A stretch of 64,000 nucleotides of DNA from the NCBI GenBank assembly GCA_023053685.1, contig JALIGW010000003.1, forward strand, positions 141,440,008 to 141,504,007, written 5' to 3'. Every line of letters starts with the position of its first letter. Positions within the stretch are counted from its first letter, which is position 1. The notes below the pieces were generated by a model. The model was given only the letters and a program-made list of their open reading frames with translations. It did not search any database and was not told the DNA's origin. Shown one piece after another: positions 1-12,000 of this stretch. The position numbers and the translations under genes were made by a program. The DNA comes from Diadophis punctatus similis. Lineage: Eukaryota; Chordata; Lepidosauria; Squamata; Dipsadidae.

Positions 1-2901
1 CATGTTGCCTAAAGAAGTAAACTTCTTTCATCAAGTAAAGAAATGCTGGAAAAATCAATATATTGATTCAGTTACTACAAAACTCACTCATAACTGGTAA
101 CTAGGTAATGAATTCCGTAAACAGAATGTGCAATATAACAGCACAGGTTCTTAATGATGTCATGCATTGACAGATAAGAATTACTCTCATCAGAGGCGAA
201 ATAGATCTTTCCCTGGAACTCTGACATTATAAAAGAAACCGCAGTTTAAAGTACTAAAGTATAAAATATTTATTTCGGTACAAAAACAATAAATTCTCAA
301 TAAATTCTCATTAATCACATCTTAGCTATAAAAAGAGGTCTTGCTCCTTACAGAAGCTGAAAAAGGACGGATCAAAGAAAGGAATGTACACATGCGTACT
401 AGGAACATATTAATCACGTGCTCAGGAATAAACCACTATATTTGATAGGGATGCATCTCCATGCATATACATGTAACAGGCAATATAAAACCACTGCCTG
501 TCATGCATAGAGTTACTCCTCTGTTTTTCTAGTTTACTTAAATCCTACTTTAAAAAAAATATTTCTCTATTAATTTTGCAGTCGGCCTTTTAACTTTTCT
601 GGGTACCAACTGAGATTAATTAAAAAGATACCTTCTTCAGCTCCACATTCCAATAAACAGCAGAACAGCAAATTCTAAGTCACCTTTGGAAAAATCCAAT
701 ATTTAAGAGCACTTGCTAATTGAACTGTGTTCTAGAATTAGCAAAGTTGATGGTTAAAATTCCTTTTAAAAAATACATTCTACCAAAAGTAATAAGGCAC
801 CAAGGGAAGCTTTAAAACAAAAAAGGAAAGAGTTGCTATCTTCTAAATATTAAATCGTAGCTTCCATCATCTGGGAGCACAGGTTACAACTGTTAACAAT
901 TCAGTGTCCAGGAATATTTGCAGGAAGAAAATGCCTAAATCCTGCTTTGAAAGCCTTACACACCCATGAGCCCTTACAGGTAGTCCAGACTAGAAATACA
1001 AGCTCTGTCTTTATTGTAAGGTTATATTAACAGAATTTAGCAAGACTGAAAAATATTTCTCCCCTCTTTTCCTTTTGCTTTCTGGGAAAATGGGACAATC
1101 TCATCTGAAACATTTCCTCTTCCCTCCCTCCTGCTACGGGCTGACAAAACTTTTACACGCTAGTTGTCTAGTCTGCAGCTCTTCCTCCTGCCTCCCAAAG
1201 TCATTTCCACATACTTTTACAGGAACTGACCGCCAATAAATGCAAGAAAACTTTATCACATGCTATTTCGTATTTCAAAAATAATGTTTATTATAACTTA
1301 AAGGAAGCAGAAAATACCAGAAATAACAAATACCACAAAATTAGAAGGCATATATAAGTCAAGAATCAGTACAAAAGACGACCATAAAAGGCTGCAAGCT
1401 CATGTGAGCAATGTGCTATAAAAATCTGAAGCATAATACTTTCACATGTTATGAGAAATGCTTGTTTTTTTCAATAGACTTTTCAGTAACTGTACAAATG
1501 TAATTTTAATCAGGTAATACTTATATGTGATTTATAAATATACAGATATATACAATCACAAAAATAAAGTCTTAACCATGCATTTGCAAAAGAAGGGCTT
1601 TATTAGATCGTATTTCTAAACAAAACTCCAAAATCTATCTGATTCAGAAAATGCTTGATTGTTTTTTTCTGCTTGTAGACACCAACAGTAGCAGAGAAAC
1701 TAATTGCTTTCATAATTGTATATCCACAAAAATACTAGCAAGAAGTTCTATGGAGCTGCAATTCTATTCATTCTTGTTGGAAAGTAAACAGGATAAACTC
1801 AAGAGGACTTTCATAGAACATCTACATCAGATTAAGCTATAAACTATCTTGATCACTTTATGCTCTAGAAGACAGTCCAGAAATAATTTTTGTTATCATC
1901 TGTCATATTGAAAAAAAAATTAAATAAACCAAGGTCTTAAAAAGTAACAGGTAAATTTCATCTCCCTGAAATTTTGGGAATTTGGGGCTTACCTGTCATT
2001 AAGTATACTCTATATACCATACTTCTCTGTGGGGAAAAAAAACCAATTTAATTTTTCACTTGCTTTACCCTACACAACTGGTTATCAACGAAAAATGTAT
2101 TCTAGTATTAATGTGCATTCTGAGTGAAGGGCAGGGGAAAAAGGAAGAATGGACATTTAAACGGGGGACATAAATTTCTGGAATTTCACATCCTTAGTTT
2201 GGCCTAATTTTGAGTATTGCTTATGCTAACCTAGATGGCTACCAGTAATAAAATCAGACAGGCAGATATTTGATGAGATTCAGAACGGCTTTAAATAGCA
2301 ATAGCACTTAGACTTATATCCCATTTCACGGTGCTTTACAGCGCTCTCTAAGCAGTTTACAGAGTCAGCATATTGCCCCCAACAATCTGGGTCCTCGTTT
2401 TACCCACCTCGGAAGGATGGAGATTCCAACTGCCAAACTGCAGGCAGCCGGCAGTCCGCAGAAGTAGTCTGCAGTACTGCACTCTAACCACTGCGCCACC
2501 GCGGCTCTTATATAAATGTTTGGTTTTCAATGTTTTCAACACAGTATCACATATTGCAAACTGGCACAATTATGCCCACCAAACACGCACTGCTCTATAT
2601 TTAAAATCTCTTAATAATTTCAAAAAATATCTCATTTTTCCAAAGCTTTACAACGATTACATGGATTTCACAAAAAAGCAAGATTATCATAATCTTCAAC
2701 AAATCAGTATTTCACTATAAGCTACATAGAAGAGCCAACAGCAGCCCATACATTAAATCCTCTCTCCTTTTTTTTAATGCTGATAAGTTCCTCAGTTACA
2801 AAACAATTTTCAAAATAATGGGGGTTTTGAAGTTTCGGTTTTTTTACAGGACCATCTTGGTTCACATGAAATTGGCATATCTTAAAATATAAATTGAACA
2901 T
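1..2901 (-). other. RIPOR2: Probable RIPOR2 3' UTR and downstream flank
   Basis: AT-rich sequence just after the RIPOR2 stop with no conserved reading frame on either strand. On the minus strand an ATTAAA poly(A)-type hexamer lies at 2778-2773, about 125 nt after the stop, and AATAAA hexamers lie at 1604-1599, 1292-1287, 1015-1010 and 274-269. Which is used cannot be told from sequence. If a distal site is used, the SINE at 2293-2508 would be in the mature 3' UTR in sense orientation. Short ORFs here (for example 1651-1842) look like chance. Confidence 0.5.
2293..2508 (-). mobile_element. Sauria-type tRNA-derived SINE
   Basis: Reading on the minus strand, a tRNA-like head (GCGCAGTGGTTAGAGTGCAG) is followed by the conserved body GAGGACCCAGATTGTTGGGG and a tail with AAGTGCTATTGCTATT. 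The same unit recurs at 52957-53281 and 61730-61980. This copy lacks the central GGTTCAAATCTC B-box stretch seen in the others and is therefore internally deleted or diverged. It lies in the gene's sense orientation about 400 nt after the stop codon. Confidence 0.85.
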
Positions 2902-3002
2902 TTAGAAAGCTGTAGCCACTTCAGTTGTGCGTCGACCACCAACTTTAACAAATTCACGGGGGAATTTGTCTAGCTGTTCGTATGCCAGACGTCCATCTTC
3001 TC
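2902..3002 (-). CDS. RIPOR2: RIPOR2 coding exon 21 (last; C-terminus and stop)
   Basis: Encodes residues 978-1010, starting [13 protein letters not shown] and ending EVATAF before TAA at 2904-2902. Acceptor is CTGTTCAG at 3003-3010. It enters in phase 1, completing a glycine codon whose first base is in exon 20. The terminal EVATAF matches the remembered mammalian RIPOR2 C-terminus. Only the coding part is given; the exon continues as 3' UTR. Confidence 0.95.
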
Positions 3003-6000
3003 CTGAACAGCAAGAAAATAAAAGAACAATAAATGTTTCATCTTTTCAACTTGTGGTTCTGAACTGCAAATCACAATCTCACACTGCATGACACGGCAAG
3101 ACTGGATATAATATCGGACATTTCAAAGAACTCTGATTATGGACAAGGATTACCGTATTTTTCTGAGTATAAGACACACCTTTTTCCTCCCTAAAAGTGG
3201 CTGAAAATTTGGGTGCGTCTTATACTTCGAATGTAGCTTTTTTTTCCAGCCCTAACTAGGTGCTAACAGATCTTCCCAGCTCTTACCTTGCAGGCTTTTT
3301 CATTGTTACTCTCTCCAAAGAATGTTTTTCCAGCCCTAAGTCTTTGCAGAATTTTTTTTCATTGCTCTACTTGCTCCGAATAAGTTTTTTTCTAGCCCTA
3401 ACCAGGTGCTAACGATCTTCCCAGCTCTTACTGGCTTGCAGGCTCTTTCATTGTTACTCTCTCAGAAGAAGGTTTTTTAAAGTCCTAACCAGGAGATAAA
3501 ATAATGTGCTGAAGCTGCTCCGAATAATTTTTTTTCTAGCCCTAACTAGGTACTAACGATCTTCCCAGCTCTTACTGGCTTGCATGCTCTTTCATTGTTA
3601 CTCTCTCAGAAGAAGGTTTTTTAAAGTCCTAACCAGGGGATAAAATAATGTGCTGAAGCTGACCAGACTAAGGATGCTAGCCAGATGAATACCTGGTAGG
3701 CAGATTGTTTTCCCCTATTTTCCTCCCCAAAAACTAAGGTGCGTCTTATACTCCGGTGCGTCTTATACTCCGAAAAATACGGTAGGTCTCCTTTGAGGTG
3801 ACCAGGAGTCTTGGTGATTCCATGGAAGTGGCCTTTCACGTTTTCTTGGCAACAGTAGAAGCAGTCTTTTGTCATGGGCTTCTTCCAGATTTTTATTTTT
3901 ACTTCCTAGTATAGCCTACAGCCCTGCAATTTTCTATAAGAAATCTTACCTTTCCTCTCAAAAGATGAGGAGGAAGGAGGAGGAAGGAAGCCAGAGAAAT
4001 TGCTACTTCTTACTTTTGGCTTCTCCCTTCCTGAGAATTCCAGCGACAATGAAAGGAGTACAAGTTTTAATACAGTAAATCACTTAATTACGCCAATTAC
4101 GTTCATGTCAATAGGAGATTAGGGCTGGTAAATTTGGTAATACTGCCTCATTTCTATTTTTTTGTAGTTTTTTGATTAACCCTTCTCACACTAATATCTT
4201 GTCGTGTTCACTAGATTTCTTTTTCCATCTGGAGTAAAAGGAGATAACAGAAGCATAAAATACCCAACCTACCAAGAGAGAGCAAGGTTTCAGAAGCTGT
4301 ATTCCTAACTTCTTCATTGTCAGACTGGCAAAGGGTGACCAGCATTTTAATACTTTCAGTGGCCTATAGAACGATTAAAGAAATAAATATGTAATTCAGT
4401 TCTTGTATCACGGAAAATCTTCTTTATAGTGATGAATAGTACTGTACATCTCAGTTTTTAAACCTGTATATATAGAATAGAGAATAACAGAGTTGGAAGG
4501 GATCTTGAGGTCTTCTAGTCCAGCCCCCTGCTCAAGCAGGAGCCCCTATGTCAGTGATGGCGAACCTTTTTTCCCTCGGGTGCCGAAAGCACGTGCGCAC
4601 GCGCTATCTTGCATGTGCGAGTGCCCACACCCATAATTCAATGCCTAGGGAGGGCGAAAACGGCCTCCCCCACAGAGGCCCTCTGGAGGCCAGAAATGGT
4701 CTGTTTCCCAACTTCTGGTGGGCCCGCTAGGCCCGTTTTTCACCCTTCCCAGTTTCCAGAGGCTTCCCTGGAGCCTGGGGGGAACAAAAACGCCCCCCGG
4801 AGGCCCTCCGGAAACCTAAAATGCCCTCCCAGAGCCTCCGTGCCAGCTGAAAATCAGCTGGCCGGCGTGCACATGCATGCTGGAGCTGAGCTAGGGCAAT
4901 GGCTTGCATGCCGGCAGATATGGCTCCGCGTGCCACCTGTGGCACACGTGCCATAGGTTCTTCATCACTGCCCTATGTCATTCCAGACAAATGGCTGTCC
5001 AATCTCTTCTTAAGAACCTCCAATGATGGAGCACCCACTACTTCCGGAGGTAAGCCGTTCCACTGATTGTTTTCTCAATTTAAAAATATGCATTTTCTCA
5101 AGCCATCTGGACATGCCTCCACAGCTCAAAGAATCTTGCTCAACTACGGGCGCCCATGCAGACATCTGAAGAAGTCCCCCCCAAGAAACTTCCCGGGCCT
5201 TCCAAAGGAGGCAACTGATATCATGCTTTCAGCAGATATACTTTGTTTACACCGGGGTATCAAACTCACATTCACACACACACCCCTTTGCTAAACTGGT
5301 GTGGGCATGGCCAGCATGTGATACATCCGGCCCGCGGGCCGGGAGTTTCACAGCCCTGGTTTACACAAAGATTATTTATAAAGCAGCACATTCCAATGCA
5401 TTTTAGTTTTATTAGTTATGCATGTTTTAAAATTAAAAGTATTTGCAATGCTAAAAGATACATACTGTACAGACACGTAAAGAGACTGATTACCTTATAT
5501 ATAAGAATGATAGACACTATTCTTTATCTACATTTTGTGCTGTATGTACAGATAGTCCTCAACTTATAAACATTCATTTAATGACTAGTCAAAATTACAA
5601 CGGCACTGAAAAAAAGTGACTTATGAGAGTTTTTCATTCTTACGACCATTGCAGCATCCCCTTGGTCGCTTGATCAAAATTCCATTATAATGGTTGCAGT
5701 GTCCTGGGGTCATGTTAACCCTAACATGTTGCGGCCTTTTGACAAGCAAAATCAATGGGGAAGCCAGATTCCCTTAACAACCATGTTGGTAACTTAACAG
5801 CAGCAGTGTTTCACTCTAACGACTGTGACAAGAAAGGTCATAAAATGGGCAAGATTCACTTAACAATTGTCTTGCTTAGCAATGGAAATTTTTGGATTGA
5901 ATTGGGGCCTAAGTCGAGGACTATCTGTACCATACTCTCAAATGACTTATGACACTTTATACAGTAACAGTTAACTATAAAAATACATAATCTGTTGGTA

Positions 6001-9000
6001 GTGACCGAGATTATGATAGACTATCTTGACACAATTACCTTTCAGTGTCCCAAATTAGATATACCCATTTCATGGGGAGTAGAGGGTACTTCTTGACTAA
6101 AATCTATGCTAAAAGGGACAGGGGAAAGGAGGAATTATTCGCTTTTCTATTTCATCAACTCTCCTCACTAAATCGTTGCATTGGACACATTCTTGTGAGA
6201 GAGAAGTTCCCTGAAGATGGGCTCCAGCATAAGTCTGAAAGCTCGGAAGACCAAACCTCTGGTCCCAGTGACCGACCCAGATTGGATCCTGCAACATTAT
6301 CCTGGGACACATATATTTGCCTTCATTTGTAAAAACAGGTACGTAGGTCCTAATTTCAGCCAAGGAAACATTTCCATGACAGAAAGGATGAGCTGTGCAC
6401 AACAGGATTTGTCTTAAGAAATCTATAAAAGTTGATGGAGTTAGCAGAGATGGTGAAATTGACTGCTTTGATTCAATAAAAGAATATAATTAATTTTGTT
6501 TTTACTTGGAAACTGCTTTTGGACTTTGTGCTAGAGGTGGGGGGGGGAAATGAATATTTGATTTTGGGCTTTGCTGATTAGACAGGTTTGTTGTTATAGA
6601 AATGGCTAGTAAATGTATAAAGTTGAGGTTGTATGTTATTCAATTCAATTCAGAACAATTCAATTGTCGTAAGTTATTCATACACTTACGACAATCATTA
6701 AGTGTTGTACCTCATGATTCTTGACAAATGTATCTTTTATTTTATGTACACTAAGAGCATATGCACCAAAGACAAATTCCTTGTGTGTCCGATCACACTT
6801 GGCCAATAAAGAATTCTATTCTATTCTATTCTATTCTATTCTATTCTATTCTATTCTATTCTATTCTATTCTATTCTATTCTATTCTATTCTATTCTGCA
6901 CCAAAAGGAGTCGGAAGTCAATTCTTTTCTTTTTCTATTTCTCCTTTCCCCTTACACTTTTTCCTCTTCTCCTTTTCCTCTCCTGTTTTCCCATTATTTT
7001 CATTTTTCTTTGCATTTTTGTATTTATATTCTGATAAACTAATAAAAATATCGAGGAAAAAAAGGATTTGTCTTAGATATGTTTTTGTAATGGAAATATG
7101 AATGCACACACAGCACATGGGAAAAACCCTACCCAGCCAAATAGCACCTTCCCATGTTCTTCTAACCATCAAACAATACGAATCGGAGAGTACAGCCCCT
7201 TTTCTAAATATATTGTTAGACGATATGCATCAAATCCCTCCCATTTTGGTACAGTAATAACTGGACAGCCAATTCAAGAGAACAATGCTGCTCTTGTTGT
7301 GTATTCAAGAGGGGTTATTGAAACTTCTGGTGGTTGGGTTTTCTTTTTTTGTTTTGGCTTGGCCTTTTGTAGTTCATGGGAAAGTCAAGAAGCCAGAAGT
7401 TTACCTGAAGGCATTTCAAGGCCAGGCAAGCAGCCTTCTGCAGATGGAGGTTGGGCTGGGAAAGGCTCTCGCAGTAATAAATTAAAGCCTGGAAGAAAAA
7501 GAGAGACCGTGAGACTGGGGAGCAACACCCTTTCAAAACAACAGCCAAAAAAAAAAAATCTTCTGCTTAGAAAAATAAATTCACCAAATAAAAAACAAAG
7601 CAGTATTCATCTCTTTGAAAGGAGAACATTGATTGTTTAGGTAAGGGGGGGGGGGAAGGCAACCAATTACCACAAAAGTTTTTACTTCCTGCCACAACCA
7701 TTCCTGTGTAGGATGCAATCAGAGATGTGTAAATATTCTATGAATGAAGCATCCTACTACGTGTGGAAAAGCCGCTTTGAGGTCATGCCCAACCACAACA
7801 TTTGTTTTGAGTCTTTGGGTCTGTGCCTGGTCTAAAGTGAGGCTATTCTAGGCAAAAGGAGTTAGGGAGGTTGAGGAGCAGGAAAAAAGCCAGCCTTGCA
7901 AAATGAGGGGAGAGAAGGCTGTTGTGTACTGTTGCCTCTTCCCCCTCAGCTACTCCCAGCATGGTATATCCCACTGGACCATCTATCCCCACCAGTCTTC
8001 CTAGAGCAGGGGTCAGCAACCCGCGGCTCTGGAGCTGCATGTGGCTCTTTCATCCCTCTGCTGCGGCTCCCTGTCACTGGTTGGTGCCACAATTTTGACA
8101 GGCGCTTCCGGTTTGGGGGGGGAAGCATGGCGTGCCAGGAGGAGACTCTATGGCAAGGGGCAGGTTTTCCGGTCGGCTCTACAATTGATAGGGCTTTCGG
8201 TTAGGACAGGTAGAGGAAAAAGGACATCGCACTAGGAGGAGACTCTATGATGGGGGGAACCGGACTTCCGGTTGGCTCCAGAATTGAACGGGGGGCTTCC
8301 AGTTAGGACCTTTGTGGCTCTTTGAGGGTTTAAGGTTGCCGACCCCTGTCCTAGAGCATTCCCTTCCTCCCTGTAACTGCTACCAATACCCCATCACAGC
8401 ATAGCCCACCGGCCTGCCCATCCCCATAGTACCCTAGTGTTGGTCATGCTCCAGAATATATTCCCATTCAGTTCAGGCAATCTGGCCTGCATCTCACCGA
8501 TGCTGAGAGCAAAAAGCAGCATGTGCAGGGATGACACTGATAAAAGATTTCTGGCTGTCACATCAACAGGGAAGATTTAGAAGGAACTAGATCTAAAATC
8601 ACACTTTCTTCTACTGAAAGCTTTACCACCTCCCTGGAACAATGAACAATGAGATCTAGCAATATGATCTTATTTTTATTGGTAGTCACCTTCAATTTAT
8701 TATCTCTCATCTAGTCCAATACCAATTGCATATAGGCATTCAGAGAAGCTCCATTATTATCTCAAGATATTATAAAGAAATCAATTGGGTGTTATTAGCA
8801 TATTAGTAGATACTCAGCAGTTTCATATAGCTACTGAAAATCTGAGTAGTGCCACGAGAAACATCATATTATAATATAACAATGGCTATTTTGTCTATAT
8901 GCCTCCTAATGGCACCATCTGAAATCTGAGAATCAGAAATGCAATAAGTGGCTTCTATTTTTCCAAATTCTGTGCTAACTAGAAGAATAAACACAAGCTA

Positions 9001-12000
9001 CTGAGGGAGAGAAAAATCTATTGGGTTAGTTAGCTGTGGTATGTACATGTTAATATAAATCCAGCCAATTGCAATTGTTTGATAAACCAGGTTCAAACTA
9101 CTATTTGACATGATGTTTAAACACATCTAAAATCTGGTAATTCTACTTTTGTCTAATAGGTTTTCTGTAACACTTACCTTTTCCCTGAAGTGTTTGTTTT
9201 CTGCTGCAGCAGCTGACAATATTGTTACCACAGCTTCATAGGTTTCCCTTTTATTTTCAGTTAGAAGGACAGCCAAAGATTTCAGCACTTCTTGTTGAGG
9301 TGAGAGGCTAATGGAGGTTAAATTGGCCTTATTCTGCAAGAACTTTTCATCTCTTAAAGACTGTAGAGTTTGTACCATTAAAGCTAAAACACAAAGACAT
9401 TTAACAATTTGTCCCTTTTTTAGAGGAAGTTAACAGATTAGACTAAAAGATGCATTTGGAATAGCATGCAAACATCCAACAGTATCTGTGAAGTGCAGAA
9501 TAATTTTAAATATGTGAGAATGAGCTATCTATGTTACTACCACTGCTGAGTTCAATCTACAATCTCCAGCATCAAACTGTAGATCTCATGGCTGAAATAC
9601 ATGGCTTAATTTGTGTTTTACACCCTCTTTTTTGTATAGAACAAAATGATGACGAACACTCTACAAAAAAAATATGTCTTTTGTATAGAACACTTCTGAA
9701 ATGTTCTGGAATCCTCAACAACTTTCAGATGTTTTTCTACCATTTTAGTTGTTCCTACTAAAAGTATTGCTGCATAATGGAATTTGAATTTCTGAAGAGC
9801 CTGTTTCTTACCTTCTCTTGCAAGCTGAAGCAAATAGTTTGCCAGATCACTAACATTTTTATTAGCAAAATAGTTGTAATACTGAAAAACTGTTATGACT
9901 TCCAAGGGCAGACTGGAGGAGAGGAGAGGTTCTGCACGGTCCAAGATATGAGAAATCAAAGTTCTGAACACTGCATATAACCAGATAAAAGTATTAGTTA
10001 GCAAATGAATCTTCATTAATAAGAGCAACATAAAATTACTGGAGGTAAGTTGTTTTTAGAAATGGTAATGTGTTTTAGGAAAAAAAATAGACCACTTCAT
10101 ACTTTCTAGAAATGTAGAAGTATAATTTCCAGAAAGAATCAGTATGACAATTATTAGAGATTATGAAAACTGTAGAATATTGGCAATATTCATGGAAACT
10201 GATTGGTACCTCTGCTCTACAATGACACTCAATTCAAAAGTCGTCATACAGTATTTCTATCATATCCGAATAGAACAAATGGAAAGAAAATAGGCTACTG
10301 TTACGATACGACATGAATTCACCTAAAAATTTTATTGCTTAAACTCAAAATAATTTCTTTAAATAACAACTTTTAAAACTAGGTTTTTAGCTACATTTTG
10401 GACAAAATCTTATGAGTGTTAAAGATCCATGCCCATGCATATATATAATTATTTCAATATTAGGTAGGTATAGTGATATTTAGTCAACTAGCTAGTACTG
10501 TACAATGTGATAATATATTTTATTTGACGAAAGGTTTTTTGGATTTCAGTTAACATTAAAAATATTGCCATTGTAGCTATGTTCATTGTGCCGTGTATAC
10601 AAAAATGGGCCTGACTGTAATATATACGTTTCTTATATATATATACCATATTTTTCGCACTATAAGATGCTCCGGACTATAAGACGCACCTAGCTTTTGG
10701 TAAGGAAAACAAGAAAAAAAATCTGCCTCTGCCTCCCAGCTATTTGCCTCCTTGCAGCAAACAGCCTGGTCAGCTTCAGCACCTGATTTATCACGAACAG
10801 CTGATTGGCGGTTTAATCGGCCTCCCGGAATACCGCCGATCAGCTGTTTCAGGCTGCGGGGATTGCCGCTGCCCATAGCCACCGCCTTTTGCCACCGATG
10901 GCGGCAATCCCCGCCCCCTGGAACAGGCCGTGCTGAGGCCAAAAATGGGGTGCATGGAGGCCGAAAATGGGACACGCGGTGACGGCAATAGGCAGTATCC
11001 CCGCAGCCTGGAACAGCTGATCGGTGGTATTCCAGGAGGCCGATCCAACCACCAATCAGTTACTCATGCTAAATCAGGTTGTGCTGAAGCTGACCAGGCT
11101 GTTTGCTGCAAGGAGAAAAAAGGGTGTCTTATAGACCGAAATATACGGTATACAGTTTTCAATCAAAACTAATTTTATACCTCTGGAAAGCTATTCACTT
11201 ACTTGTTTATACTAATATTACATAATATTGTATAATAGTAGTGCAGTCACATACATGATGTTACAGAATTCAAGGCCCACACTGATTTACTTCAAGATTA
11301 AATGCTTATATAGGACTTAAATCTCAAATTATGTGACAGACCTAATATTTGAATCTTGAAAGACCAAATATTCAGCAGAACGTACCAGTTATTATGTTTT
11401 GAAATATTTGATTAATTACTGGTAATTGTGATCTTTGCAACCATTTTTTTCTGGAAGCACATTAGGTAACTGTACCTGTTTCTGAAAGTCCTGGATATTC
11501 GCCATTTACCACTGTAGAAAAAGTGATATCCAATTGTTTGACCATTTTGTCTGCAGAGGTGTGATACAACCCAGAAGGATTGGTACACTTATTCCAGAAA
11601 GAAAGGAGGGATATCTTTTTCTGAAATTCTGGAATTGCTAATGGAAAGGAATACCATAATAGTGAATTATTAGTATAAGTTAAAATTGGACAATAATCAG
11701 CTCTATATTGAAAGGAAATGGGTAGAAATTAGTAGAGGGTTATATTTACTTGGAAAATGGAACAAAAATAATGTTCTTTGACTGGAAAAGATAACAATAA
11801 TTTACAGACTATGTCTATCATTTGTAGGATCTAGGTCAATGTTTCTTAACCTCAGCAATTTTAAAATGGGTAGACTTCAACTCCCAGAATTCCCTAGCCT
11901 GGCTAATGGATCTATTGAGATTAAAATGTCATGCTAGAAGAACGTTCACAGGAGAAGGGTCACAGGTTGGCCGCCTTTGCTGCTCTTTACACAACAACTC

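Noticed and set aside
4548..4956. Several ORFs of 60-115 codons on both strands
   Set aside because: All lie in a GC-rich hAT MITE with target duplications; high GC lengthens chance frames.
6721..7101. ORFs with repeated FYSIL words
   Set aside because: They are translations of the (ATTCT)n microsatellite.
7098..7640. 180-codon plus-strand ORF
   Set aside because: It runs antisense over RIPOR2 exon 19 and intron sequence, with no recognisable domain; a chance frame.
10583..11172. Overlapping ORFs up to 130 codons on both strands
   Set aside because: They sit inside MITE copy B.
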